Part shown: in pieces, positions 43,863 through 51,840 of the stretch
How positions within the stretch are numbered: position 1 is the first letter of the stretch
Layout of the letters: each line of letters starts with the position of its first letter
Program-made: the position numbers and the translations under genes
DNA from: Treponema sp.
Lineage (GTDB): Bacteria > Spirochaetota > Spirochaetia > Treponematales > Treponemataceae
Assembly (NCBI GenBank): GCA_017464425.1
Contig: JAFUDX010000025.1
Span: 62,001-126,000, forward strand
Direction: 5' to 3'
DNA length: 64,000 nt
Notes under the pieces: generated by a model
Told to the model about the DNA's origin: nothing
The model's database searches: none
Seen by the model: only the letters and a program-made list of their open reading frames with translations

Positions 43863-44696
43863 ATGAATAAAGTTGTACAGAGGCTTTTAGTTTTTTTTAT
43901 TGGTTTACCGCTTGTTATTTGCCTCGTGTATTTTAATCAGTTTCATCATATTGCACTGAATTTGCTCGCGTTTATCGCATCAGTTCTTGCTTCAAATGAA
44001 TTGTATCATCTGCTCAAACAGAAATTTGAGCTTCAGAGCCGTCCTTTAGTCATAATCACTTCGGCACTTCCTGTTTTTGTGGCGGCAATCTGTGCTTTTT
44101 TTGAGGCAAACACGGCATTCATCGACTATACATTCATTTTTTCTGTGCTGATTTGCATGGCTTTTGAAGTTCTTTCAACATCTTCTTTTGAAAACTCCGC
44201 TTCTCACTTAGTTTCTTCCACTTTTATCATTCTGTACACAGGATATTTGACAAGTTTTATCCCAAAAATGACTTTTTCCGAACATTCACGAGAATTCCTC
44301 GCCTTTTTCTTTTTGATGGTTTGCATGTGCGATTCTGTGGCGTGGTTTTTTGGCGTTTTGCTTGGTAAAAACAATAAAGGTATTATCAAGGCAAGCCCGA
44401 ACAAATCTGTCGCGGGCTTTATCGGCGGATTTGCGGGAACAATGCTCACAGGGGCAATCGCCCACTTCGTTTTTCCAGAAGTATTCACAGGCTCGCTCGC
44501 AAAGATTCTTGTTTTGAGTTTCTTTATCGCGTTCGTGGCAATCATCGGGGATTTGGTTGAGTCGGTCATCAAGCGTTCGGTCGAAATCAAAGACTCTGGC
44601 ACGATTATTCCTGGTCGCGGCGGTGTGCTGGATTCAATCGACAGCATTGTGTTTGTCGCGCCCGTGTATTATTTCGGAATCAACTTTTTATTTTAA
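43863..44696 (+). CDS. cdsA: Phosphatidate cytidylyltransferase
   Basis: 277 residues with about seven hydrophobic segments, starting VQRLLVFFIGLPLVICLVYF. NKSVAGFIGGFAGTMLTGAI and GDLVESVIKRSVEIKDSGTI followed by IPGRGGVLDSIDS form the CDP-diglyceride synthetase signature, but Arg replaces the usual His in PGHGG and Ser the usual Arg in DRxDS. ATG 43863 has GGGGA 6 nt upstream; the frame is open upstream through uppS. Makes CDP-diacylglycerol for phospholipids. Last gene of its operon before the inserted lipoprotein cassette. Confidence 0.94.
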   Translation: MNKVVQRLLVFFIGLPLVICLVYFNQFHHIALNLLAFIASVLASNELYHLLKQKFELQSRPLVIITSALPVFVAAICAFFEANTAFIDYTFIFSVLICMAFEVLSTSSFENSASHLVSSTFIILYTGYLTSFIPKMTFSEHSREFLAFFFLMVCMCDSVAWFFGVLLGKNNKGIIKASPNKSVAGFIGGFAGTMLTGAIAHFVFPEVFTGSLAKILVLSFFIAFVAIIGDLVESVIKRSVEIKDSGTIIPGRGGVLDSIDSIVFVAPVYYFGINFLF

Positions 44697-44714
44697 GATT
44701 TTTTTAATTTTTCT

Positions 44715-44743
44715 TTGAAAATTCCGCAACACTGTGTTATAAT
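44715..44743 (+). promoter_or_regulatory. Promoter P1 of lipoprotein cassette 1
   Basis: -35 TTGAAA (44715-44720), 17-nt spacer, -10 TATAAT (44738-44743), 11 nt before ATG 44755 of a leader ORF. Confidence 0.65.
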
Positions 44744-44754
44744 ATTCTAACCTA

Positions 44755-44946
44755 ATGCGGAATACTTTTTCTTCACTTTTTTCAAATTTTTTCTCAAAAC
44801 CACTTGACAAAGTGAACGCAAGTCATATAATTTCGCAGATTCGCAGATTCGCAGATTCGCAGATTCGCAGATTCGCAGATTCGCAGATTCGCAGTCGCTC
44901 GCTAGCACATCTCCATTTCACACACAAATTTATCCCATATTGGTAA
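44755..44946 (+). CDS. Candidate leader ORF carrying the 8-bp repeat
   Basis: 63 codons starting almost at the P1 transcription start. The 8-bp repeat is translated as repeated IRRFADSQ units, since three 8-bp units give 8 residues. The last codons are PYW and TAA; the terminator stem begins at 44945, inside the stop codon. Gain or loss of one 8-bp unit would change the frame. Whether it is translated is unknown; without the context I would have called it spurious. Confidence 0.35.
   Translation: MRNTFSSLFSNFFSKPLDKVNASHIISQIRRFADSQIRRFADSQIRSRSLAHLHFTHKFIPYW
44804..44831 (+). promoter_or_regulatory. Promoter P2 of lipoprotein cassette 1, full consensus
   Basis: -35 TTGACA (44804-44809), 16-nt spacer, -10 TATAAT (44826-44831). 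The tandem repeat starts at the next base, so the transcript would begin inside the first repeat unit. Confidence 0.75.
44832..44894 (+). repeat. Tandem repeat, TTCGCAGA x 7.9
   Basis: Seven perfect 8-bp units plus 7 bases of an eighth. It is between the -10 box of P2 and the terminator, and within the leader ORF of P1. Simple-sequence repeats of this size are prone to slippage. Confidence 0.97.
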
Positions 44947-44993
44947 GAACGGTTTCCTTGTCACAAATTCGGCAAGGGGAGCGTTCTTTTTTT
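44945..44993 (+). terminator. Strong terminator/attenuator ahead of lipoprotein cassette 1
   Basis: AAGAACG (44945-44951) pairs with CGTTCTT (44982-44988), and TTTCCTTG (44953-44960) with CAAGGGGA (44973-44980, two G-U pairs), one 1x1 mismatch between them and a 12-nt loop, then T7. It lies between both promoters and the first lipoprotein gene, so that gene needs readthrough or another promoter. Confidence 0.8.
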
Positions 44994-45016
44994 CATAACA
45001 TCATACAGGAGGAACA

Positions 45017-45739
45017 TTGAACAAATTCAAAAAGATTTTCTTGCTTCCCGTGCTTTTTGGGGCGGTAGTGTTTGTAACAGGCTGCTCGCTTTTTGAAAAA
45101 GACGACTCAGCCTCACTCGCGTTCCGCATTGACAAGGCAATGGTAAGCAAAATCAGGGAAACGGCTTCCCTCACGGAGATTTCTTCTCGTTCGGCTTCCC
45201 GTGCGCTCACAGACGAAAACGATGAGTTTTTTCTCGATCTTTCGCTCAAAGGCGGCTATGAGGCGGAAAAAACACTCCCAGTCACTGAGGGGGCTACGGC
45301 AACTTTCAGCGACATTCCTGTGGGAACGAGTGTTTATGTGAGCGGTGTGGCGTATCGCTTGCAAACTGAGGGCGAAAAGGAAGTGAAGACGCTCTATTAT
45401 GCAGGGGAAAGCGAAAAAATCACCATACATGCGGGCGATAATTCTGTAAGCCTGCGGCTCAAAAAAATGGGTTCGCTTTCAGTCCAGATTACGGTGGATT
45501 CTTCAGAAAACGACATCGCACTTTCCTACACGGTTGACGGCACAGACATTGTGTTCACGGCGACTGGCTCAGAAACACTGGCTTCCACATCAGTATATGC
45601 GTGGTATGTTGACGGAAACCGACAGGAAGAAAACACTTCGTCATTTACGCTCACTACTGAGGGAATGACGGCAGGAACATATGAAATTGGGGTTGCGTGC
45701 GGAACAAAGAGCGCATCTGCAACGATAAAAATCGAATAG
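45017..45739 (+). CDS. Lipoprotein, cassette 1, gene 1
   Basis: 240 residues from TTG 45017 with AGGAGG 4 nt upstream. Lipobox VFVTGCSLF. Residues ~45-60 carry SSRSASRALTD, like the SRT-type stretch of the other cassette lipoproteins. The last ~85 residues (DIALSYTVDGTDIVFTATGS, YAWYVDGNRQEENTSS, GTKSASATIKIE) form an Ig-like module also found at the C-terminus of the proteins at 45761 and 59538. Probably surface or periplasmic; no function known. Confidence 0.75.
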   Translation: MNKFKKIFLLPVLFGAVVFVTGCSLFEKDDSASLAFRIDKAMVSKIRETASLTEISSRSASRALTDENDEFFLDLSLKGGYEAEKTLPVTEGATATFSDIPVGTSVYVSGVAYRLQTEGEKEVKTLYYAGESEKITIHAGDNSVSLRLKKMGSLSVQITVDSSENDIALSYTVDGTDIVFTATGSETLASTSVYAWYVDGNRQEENTSSFTLTTEGMTAGTYEIGVACGTKSASATIKIE

Positions 45740-45760
45740 AAAGAATAGAAGGAGACACAC

Positions 45761-47389
45761 ATGAAAAAGAATGTATTTTCCGTATTTGTTTTGGCAGGGC
45801 TTTTCCTGCTTTTTGGGTGCAACGGCATCATCAGCACGAACGAAGATGAGACAACGAATAAAGAGACTGCCACAAGCGTAACCGTTCCTGACGATGGAAA
45901 GGCGTATCTGTGCGTTACAAAGGTACAGACTACTTCTGCAAGGACGGCTCTCCCCTCGTTCTCACAAGATAGCATCGGAGATTTTGCGTTCACCCTCACA
46001 GGCACAAAGGTCGGTGGCACGGAGCAGACAATCGGCGAGTACGAGAGTCTTTCTGACCTCACAGAAAACGCAATCGCAGTCGAGGCGGGTACATGGAATC
46101 TTACACTCACGGCACACAAAGACGGTACGATTCTCAAAGGCGAAATTACCGAGAAAGAAATAACGGCGGGCGAGAACTCACTTTCATTCACGCTTGCTTG
46201 GGACGAAACGGCTCTTTCGGGAACAGGAAGCCTGAATTTTGTACTGGATTTCTCTGCGGCAAAAAATTTCAGTGCTGTCAAGGCGGCGACTGGCGAGCTT
46301 TTGAGCTACAATTCTGAAACTGCACAAGAAACGGCACTCGCCTCTTACGCTGAACAATCGCTTGAAATCACAAGCGGAAAAGCAACCTACACGCTTACAA
46401 ATGTGGCGGCAGGAAACTACCGAATCAAAATCAGGCTGTATGCGGACACAGAAAAAACAAGCCTCATCAACATTTGGCGAGAACTTGCAATCGTTACGGG
46501 TGGGCAGGAAAGCACGGCGAGCCGCGCAATGACAAGCCTCAACACTGTGTATTCAATCACTTACAATGCTGACGGGGGAACTCCTGCAAGTGGCACGACA
46601 TTGCCCGAAAGTTACACACGGCTGTCTGAAGAAATCACGCTCCCGTCTCTCTCAAAGACAGGCTATGCGTTCGGCGGCTGGTACAAAAACGCGGACTTCA
46701 CGGGTGAGGCTGTCAGCAAAATCCCAAGCGGAAGCACGGGCGACATCACGCTTTACGCGAAGTGGAGTCAGGCAGCCGTAAGCGTGGAAATCACTGACCC
46801 ATCGGCCTCTGACATTACGCTTTCATACGAGACGAGCGGCACACAAGTGACATTTACTGCCACAGGCGGAAGCGGCACATACTCATGGGTGGTTGACGAT
46901 AGCGCACAGAGCGAAACGAGCAGCACATTTGTCCTTGAAACCAGTTCTCTTGGCTACGGCACATACACCGTCGAAGTTACAAGCGGAACGAAGAGTGCGA
47001 CGAGCAGCATTAAGGTAACACCAACGCTCGCAACGGCTCTCGAAGACGGAGCGGTTATTGTGTGTGCATATAACCAGACGAAGTGGAGCGAGACAACCAC
47101 AGAAACAATTACATTTAAATACGAAAGTGGAGCATATACAAAAACCGCTGGCTCATCAAGTTTTTCAAACGCAACATTGACATTCGATGAAGCTGAGAAC
47201 ACGCTTACACTTTATTTTACAGACGATGTTTATATTGACACTACAGTATTTTACTTAAATACTTCTCACTATAAGTATCAACGCAATTATGATGAGTCTG
47301 GATATGCTACCTCAGGCGCAACGGTGAGTTTCAAATCCATTTCAATCAACGGTGTGGACATCACGGACACACTGACACCAGAGTCTTAA
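45761..47389 (+). CDS. InlB-repeat lipoprotein, cassette 1, gene 2
   Basis: 542 residues. Lipobox LFLLFGCNG. An N-terminal module (SARTALPSFSQDS, IAVEAGTWNLTLTAHKDG) resembles one in the 61134 protein. Around residues 268-340 is a Listeria-Bacteroides/InlB B repeat: YSITYNADGGTPASGTTLPE, GYAFGGWYKNADFTGE, ITLYAKWS. The Ig-like module (SDITLSYETSGTQVTFTATG, YSWVVDDSAQSE) follows, then a unique ~115-residue C-terminal domain rich in Tyr/Thr. Ribosome site GAAGGAGACAC. Such repeats occur in bacterial surface adhesins; ligand unknown. Confidence 0.8.
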   Translation: MKKNVFSVFVLAGLFLLFGCNGIISTNEDETTNKETATSVTVPDDGKAYLCVTKVQTTSARTALPSFSQDSIGDFAFTLTGTKVGGTEQTIGEYESLSDLTENAIAVEAGTWNLTLTAHKDGTILKGEITEKEITAGENSLSFTLAWDETALSGTGSLNFVLDFSAAKNFSAVKAATGELLSYNSETAQETALASYAEQSLEITSGKATYTLTNVAAGNYRIKIRLYADTEKTSLINIWRELAIVTGGQESTASRAMTSLNTVYSITYNADGGTPASGTTLPESYTRLSEEITLPSLSKTGYAFGGWYKNADFTGEAVSKIPSGSTGDITLYAKWSQAAVSVEITDPSASDITLSYETSGTQVTFTATGGSGTYSWVVDDSAQSETSSTFVLETSSLGYGTYTVEVTSGTKSATSSIKVTPTLATALEDGAVIVCAYNQTKWSETTTETITFKYESGAYTKTAGSSSFSNATLTFDEAENTLTLYFTDDVYIDTTVFYLNTSHYKYQRNYDESGYATSGATVSFKSISINGVDITDTLTPES

Positions 47390-47456
47390 TGTAGAACTTT
47401 GTTATAACAAAGTGAGCAGCGGTGTGGTGAAATCTGGGATTTTGCCACACCGCTGC
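47390..47456. repeat. Start of the 426-nt gap after cassette 1: palindrome GCAGCGGTGTGG
   Basis: A perfect 12-bp palindrome joins 47416-47427 and 47445-47456. No T tract follows (TTGACATTC), so it is not a standard terminator. Its GGTGTGG core resembles the arm of the hairpin at 1539-1584. Confidence 0.55.
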
Positions 47457-47580
47457 TTGACATTCTGAGGGAATGTGGTACAGTTAAAGACAAGGAGTAC
47501 ACCACGGCAGTGTGACTGAATCTCCGTAACGCTTTGTGAAAAGCCTACGCAGAAGTTTCAGGTCGCGTGGGCTTTCTCTT
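47457..47580 (+). ncRNA. Candidate small RNA with own promoter and terminator-like hairpin
   Basis: -35 TTGACA (47457-47462), 16-nt spacer, -10 TACAGT (47479-47484), predicted start near 47491. The RNA of roughly 90 nt ends in an 11-bp stem AAAGCCTACGC/GCGTGGGCTTT (47540-47550 with 47565-47575, one G-U) followed by a pyrimidine-rich CTCTTTCT. Inside, GGAG and CTCC flank ACCACGGCAGTGTGAC. No known RNA family was recognised and there is no ORF. Confidence 0.4.
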
Positions 47581-47639
47581 TCTAATTCTCTTTGTTATCT
47601 TTTTTTGCGAAGGTCTTGATTAGTTCATTTTTTAGCGCA

Positions 47640-47760
47640 AGGGATTGTAGCACCTGCGAAGCAGTTCCGAAGCGAACAAGGTGAGCGTAGGAATGGAGCG
47701 CGGTTAGCGCGGAAGTGCGGAAAGCCCGACCCGCGCTTGTCGCGGGATGCGCCCAAATTT
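47640..47760. repeat. GC-rich intergenic repeat upstream of dxr
   Basis: Non-coding stretch with CTGCGAAGCAGTTCCGAAGC, GAGCGCGGTTAGCGCGGAAG and CCCGCGCTTGTCGCGGG, several nested palindromes. It resembles an abundant dispersed repeat of treponemal intergenic regions and the shorter segment at 6236-6300. Copy number cannot be judged from one window. Confidence 0.5.
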
Positions 47761-47774
47761 ACTTTTCTATTCAA

Positions 47775-47803
47775 TTGAAAATTATGCAAAAATACGGTAG
47801 CAT
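47775..47803 (+). promoter_or_regulatory. dxr promoter, very short leader
   Basis: -35 TTGAAA (47775-47780), 17-nt spacer, -10 TAGCAT (47798-47803), 12 nt to ATG 47816, giving a leader of about 6 nt without a ribosome site. Confidence 0.5.
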
Positions 47804-47815
47804 AAAGCAGTTGCT

Positions 47816-48919
47816 ATGAAAAAAATCCTTGTTTTAGGCTGCACTGGCTCAATCGGAACGAGCACGCTCGACATCTTGCGGAATCAGCGCGACAGATTTG
47901 TCTGCTGTGGACTTACGGCGAATTCCAAAAAAGACGAATTGGAACGGCTCGCAAAAGAATTCGCCTGCCCTTCTTCGCTCACCAAAATCGAAGGAATTGA
48001 CGGAATCAAGCGGCTTTTGGACGAAACGAAGCCCGACATCGTGGTGAACGGAATCGCTGGGAGCGCGGGGCTAAAACCAAGCATGGCGGTTCTTGAAGCG
48101 GGCGTGGATTTGGCGCTCGCAAACAAAGAAACCGTCGTTATGGCAGGACCGTTGATGTTTGAAGCAGCAAAAAAAAGCGGCTCGCGGATTTTGCCCGTGG
48201 ATTCAGAACACTCGGCGATTTTTACGCTCGTCAATCAGTGTGGCAAAGAAAATATCGATAAAATTGTGATTACGGCAAGCGGCGGCCCATTCAGAACTTT
48301 TCCGCGCGAACGCTTAGCTACGGTCACGGTCGCTGACGCATTAAAGCACCCCACATGGGATATGGGAGTAAAAATCACGATTGATTCAGCGAGTCTTGCG
48401 AACAAGGGGCTTGAAGTGATTGAGGCGGTTCGGCTGTTTGATGTAAAAGCGAGCCAAGTGCAGGTCGTGGTTCATCCGCAGAGCGTGATTCACTCGCTCG
48501 TGCGCACAAAGGACGGAATCGTATACGGGCAGTTTTCTGAGCCTGACATGAAGCACCCGATTTTACAGGCATTGGATTGGCCTGAAATCTTGCCTTCGTT
48601 TATGAAGCCCTTTGATTTGACGGACACCGCTGACGGCTCTCGCACGCTCACTTTTGAAAAACCGCGAACCAGCGACTTTCCCATGCTTGCGCTCGCCTTT
48701 GAGTGCGCCGAAAAAAGCGGAAGCTACCCGATTGCTTTCAATGCGGCGAATGAAGTTGCGGTTCAGGCATTCATTGACGGAAAAATCGGCTTCTTAGAGA
48801 TTGCAGAAAAGGTCGAAAAAGTGCTCCACGGCACGGATTGGAGCGAAAATCCGCGTGATTTAAGCGATGTGCTTGAGGCGGATAAACGGGCACGGGAAAA
48901 AATTCAAAATAATCTTTAA
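47816..48919 (+). CDS. dxr: 1-deoxy-D-xylulose 5-phosphate reductoisomerase
   Basis: 367 residues, normal size. KKILVLGCTGSIGTSTLDIL is the NADPH-binding start; ALANKETVVMAG, LPVDSEHSAIF (metal ligands DSEH) and TASGGPFR with VTVADALKHPTWDMG are the catalytic blocks. Second step of the MEP pathway. In T. pallidum it directly follows cdsA; here the lipoprotein cassette separates them. Confidence 0.96.
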   Translation: MKKILVLGCTGSIGTSTLDILRNQRDRFVCCGLTANSKKDELERLAKEFACPSSLTKIEGIDGIKRLLDETKPDIVVNGIAGSAGLKPSMAVLEAGVDLALANKETVVMAGPLMFEAAKKSGSRILPVDSEHSAIFTLVNQCGKENIDKIVITASGGPFRTFPRERLATVTVADALKHPTWDMGVKITIDSASLANKGLEVIEAVRLFDVKASQVQVVVHPQSVIHSLVRTKDGIVYGQFSEPDMKHPILQALDWPEILPSFMKPFDLTDTADGSRTLTFEKPRTSDFPMLALAFECAEKSGSYPIAFNAANEVAVQAFIDGKIGFLEIAEKVEKVLHGTDWSENPRDLSDVLEADKRAREKIQNNL

Positions 48920-48920
48920 C

Positions 48921-48949
48921 TTGCCGATAGCAATTCTTTTCAGTATATT
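48921..48949 (+). promoter_or_regulatory. lon promoter, leaderless arrangement
   Basis: -35 TTGCCG (48921-48926), 17-nt spacer, -10 TATATT (48944-48949), 7 nt to ATG 48957. No ribosome site. It starts immediately after the dxr stop. Confidence 0.55.
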
Positions 48950-48956
48950 TATAAAT

Positions 48957-51680
48957 ATGGCTAGAAAGAATAAAGATAATACTGAAAACGAATATATGAG
49001 CGAAGAATCAAAAGAGGCGTTCAAAGACTTCATGAAAGATACTTTCAATATTGATGTGAATGTCGATGAGCTGTCTGATGCTGACGCACTTCCACCTGAA
49101 GAAAAACCGGTTTCCGAAGAAGCTTCTTCTTCATCTTCTGAATCAGAAACCGCTGCCCCAACTGATGCTTCCAAGAAAAAAGGCAGACGAACGCGAAAAG
49201 TCGCTTTAAAAGACTTGGGCGAAGACGCGCAGATTTTGCCGATTGAGGATTTTCTTCCGCCCAAGCTGAGCATTATCCCTGTGGCGGGCAGGCCGATATT
49301 CCCTGGCATTTTTACGCCCGTAATGATAAATTCCAATGCGGACACGCGCACCATTGAGCAGGCATACGAGGGCGACGGCTTTATCGGGCTTGTTTTGCTC
49401 AAAGATGACGAGTCGAAGGACGGCGACAAAGCTCCGAATATCAAGGATTTGTACACGGTCGGAACGGTCGCGCGGATTATCAAAAAAATCAACTTGCCCG
49501 ACGGCGGAATCAACATCTTCATTTCTACTATTAAAAGGTTCAAAATCCGAAAGGCTCTGAGCGCGTCGAACCCGATTGTGGCGGCGGTGGAGTATCTTGA
49601 AGACGAGGAATTCGACACTTTTGAGGTCAAGGCTTTAACCCGCGCCCTCATCAGCGAAATGAAGGAAATCAGCGAGAACAACCCGCTTTTCAGTGAGGAA
49701 ATGCGCCTCAACATGGTCAACATCGACAATCCGGGGAAAATCGCGGACTTCGTGGCTTCCGTCTTGAACATCGAAAAAGCCGACCAGCAGAAAGTGCTTG
49801 AAGAAACGAATGTGCGCGCGCGCATGGAGCAGGTGTTGGTCTACATCAAAAAAGACCAGGATTTGCTCAGAATCCAAAAGAAAATTCAGAACGAACTCAA
49901 CGAAAATTTTGAAAAGAATCAGCGCGAATACTTTCTCCGCGAAGAAATGAAGATGATTCAGGACGAACTGGGAGTGGGCGAGGATGGCTCGGACTACCAG
50001 AAGTTCAAGGCGCGAATCGCTGATTTTGAATTTGAGGGCGAAATCTTGGAGACTGTCGAAAACGAGCTTGAAAAGTTCAAGCTGATGGACCCCAGTTCCT
50101 CTGAATATTTCGTCTCGCGCAATTACTTGGAGCTTGTCTGCTCGCTTCCGTGGCGTGACGAGTCAAAAGAAAACTACGACTTGGTGAAGGCGGCGAAGAT
50201 TCTGGAGCGCGATCACTACGGTCTTGACGATGTGAAAAAGAGAATCATGGAATACCTTGCCGTACGCAAGCTCAAAAATGACAACAAAGGCTCGATTATG
50301 ATTCTCGTAGGCCCGCCCGGAGTCGGAAAAACTTCAATCGGTCACTCAATCGCCGAGGCGATGAATAAGCCGTTCTATCGCTTTTCTGTGGGCGGAATGC
50401 GCGACGAGGCTGAAATCAAAGGACACCGCCGCACTTATGTGGGTGCGTTGCCTGGTCGCATTCTTCAGGGCTTGAAAATCGCTAAAACGAAGTCGCCGGT
50501 CTTTTTGATTGACGAAGTTGACAAAATGGGCGCGAGTTATTCTGGCGGCGACCCCGCTTCGGCTCTGCTTGAAGTGCTTGACCCTGAGCAGAATGTCAGT
50601 TTCCGCGACTCGTACCTTGATTTGCCCTTCGATGTCTCGAATGTGTTCTTCATTCTCACGGCGAACACGCTCGACAAAATCCCTGAGCCGCTTTTGGACA
50701 GGGCGGAAATCATCTCGCTTGCGGGCTACATCGATCAGGAAAAACTTGAAATCGCAAAAAAATACCTCGTGCCGAAGAATCTCGTGAAAAACGGGCTTTC
50801 AAAGCATCAGGTGAAGTACACGAAAGAGGCCCTTCTCAGAATCGCCGAGGAATATGCGCGGGAAGCGGGCGTGCGCCACTACGAAAAGTGCATCGACAAA
50901 ATCCACCGAAAGCTCATCACCGAGATTCTTACGGGAATCTTACCCGAAAGCAAAAAACTTGGGGTCGTCACAAAATCAATCACCGACGAGGAAATTGGCT
51001 CGCTCAAAAAAGAGACTTTCACGATTGACGCTCCCGACTTGGACAAATATCTTGGAAAGCCTGTCTTCGACGAAAGCGAAATCAAGCGGGCGACGAACCC
51101 CGGAACGGCAATCGGCCTGGCATGGACGAGCATGGGCGGCGACACGCTCCTTATCGAAAGCATTTCTTTCCCAAGCGACAAGGGAGGTTTGCAGCTCACG
51201 GGGCAGATGGGCGATGTCATGAAAGAATCGGCTCAAATCGCGATGAACTGGGTAAAACAGTACGCAATCGAGCACAACATCAAAAAGCCGCAGTGGTTCG
51301 AGCGCAATACGATTCACCTGCACATTCCAGAGGGCGCGACTCCGAAAGATGGTCCTTCCGCGGGAATCACGATGGCAACCACGCTCATGTCGCTTCTGAC
51401 AGCAAGGCCTATTAAGCCGAATGTGGCGATGACGGGCGAACTTGACCTAACGGGCGCGGTCATGCCAATCGGTGGCTTGCGTGAAAAGACAGTCGCGGCA
51501 AAGCGCAACGGAATCAAGACGATTTTCATTCCGAAAGCCAACGAGCGCGACCTTGACGACATCCCCGACCATGTGAAGAAAGGCATCACCTTCATCCCCG
51601 TCAAGCACGCGATGGAAGTGATGAAAACGATTTTCCAAGCCCCCGTGAAGAAGGAAGAAGATACTGGATACGGATTTTAG
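48957..51680 (+). CDS. lon: ATP-dependent protease Lon
   Basis: 907 residues from ATG 48957 (the frame extends to 48867 inside dxr). An N-terminal Ser/Glu/Lys-rich extension of ~85 residues (SEEASSSSSESETA, KKKGRRTRK) precedes the LON domain (LSIIPVAGRPIFPGIFTPVM). AAA+ part: GPPGVGKTSIGHSIAEAM, VFLIDEVDKMG. Protease part: PKDGPSAGITMATTL with the catalytic Ser and LREKTVAAKRNGI with the Lys. The extension is unusual for Lon. Own leaderless-type promoter suggests independent regulation. Confidence 0.96.
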   Translation: MARKNKDNTENEYMSEESKEAFKDFMKDTFNIDVNVDELSDADALPPEEKPVSEEASSSSSESETAAPTDASKKKGRRTRKVALKDLGEDAQILPIEDFLPPKLSIIPVAGRPIFPGIFTPVMINSNADTRTIEQAYEGDGFIGLVLLKDDESKDGDKAPNIKDLYTVGTVARIIKKINLPDGGINIFISTIKRFKIRKALSASNPIVAAVEYLEDEEFDTFEVKALTRALISEMKEISENNPLFSEEMRLNMVNIDNPGKIADFVASVLNIEKADQQKVLEETNVRARMEQVLVYIKKDQDLLRIQKKIQNELNENFEKNQREYFLREEMKMIQDELGVGEDGSDYQKFKARIADFEFEGEILETVENELEKFKLMDPSSSEYFVSRNYLELVCSLPWRDESKENYDLVKAAKILERDHYGLDDVKKRIMEYLAVRKLKNDNKGSIMILVGPPGVGKTSIGHSIAEAMNKPFYRFSVGGMRDEAEIKGHRRTYVGALPGRILQGLKIAKTKSPVFLIDEVDKMGASYSGGDPASALLEVLDPEQNVSFRDSYLDLPFDVSNVFFILTANTLDKIPEPLLDRAEIISLAGYIDQEKLEIAKKYLVPKNLVKNGLSKHQVKYTKEALLRIAEEYAREAGVRHYEKCIDKIHRKLITEILTGILPESKKLGVVTKSITDEEIGSLKKETFTIDAPDLDKYLGKPVFDESEIKRATNPGTAIGLAWTSMGGDTLLIESISFPSDKGGLQLTGQMGDVMKESAQIAMNWVKQYAIEHNIKKPQWFERNTIHLHIPEGATPKDGPSAGITMATTLMSLLTARPIKPNVAMTGELDLTGAVMPIGGLREKTVAAKRNGIKTIFIPKANERDLDDIPDHVKKGITFIPVKHAMEVMKTIFQAPVKKEEDTGYGF

Positions 51681-51789
51681 AATAAGACGCGGATGAACAC
51701 AGATGCGCTAGCCGCGAGAGTGGCGAGTTAATAATTTCCACTCATGCAAACGACACGAAGTGGAGTATACACGCGGATAATAAATTTAA

Positions 51790-51822
51790 AAATCTGTGAA
51801 AATCTGTGTTAATCTGTGGATA
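51790..51822. repeat. Third ACACAGATT-type repeat, upstream of the rlmK-like gene
   Basis: AATCTGTG modules in the order AATCTGTG-AAAATCTGTG-TTAATCTGTGG, as in the hslU-hslV gap. It lies in the 160-nt lon-rlmK spacer with further GCGGAT/ACACAGAT bits at 51688-51704. An in-frame ATG at 51796 reads MKICVNLWI into the gene. Confidence 0.65.
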
Positions 51823-51840
51823 GTTTTTTTTGAGGTTTTT

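Noticed and set aside
44832..44894. CRISPR array
   Set aside because: The 8-bp units are directly adjacent with no spacers and there are no cas genes; it is a simple tandem repeat.
45526..46281. 251-codon minus-strand frame over the lipoprotein genes
   Set aside because: Shadow of Thr/Ser-rich coding sequence; no start signals. The same applies to 60836-61444 minus.
47416..47456. Terminator of lipoprotein cassette 1
   Set aside because: The 12-bp stem is perfect, but the following bases (TTGACATTC) are not a T tract; listed as a palindrome.
47457..47580. 6S RNA, SRP RNA, tmRNA or RNase P RNA
   Set aside because: Length and visible motifs fit none of these; left as an unassigned candidate.
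48957..51680. Start of lon at 48867
   Set aside because: That start lies inside dxr, upstream of the promoter boxes, and adds 30 residues without similarity to Lon.
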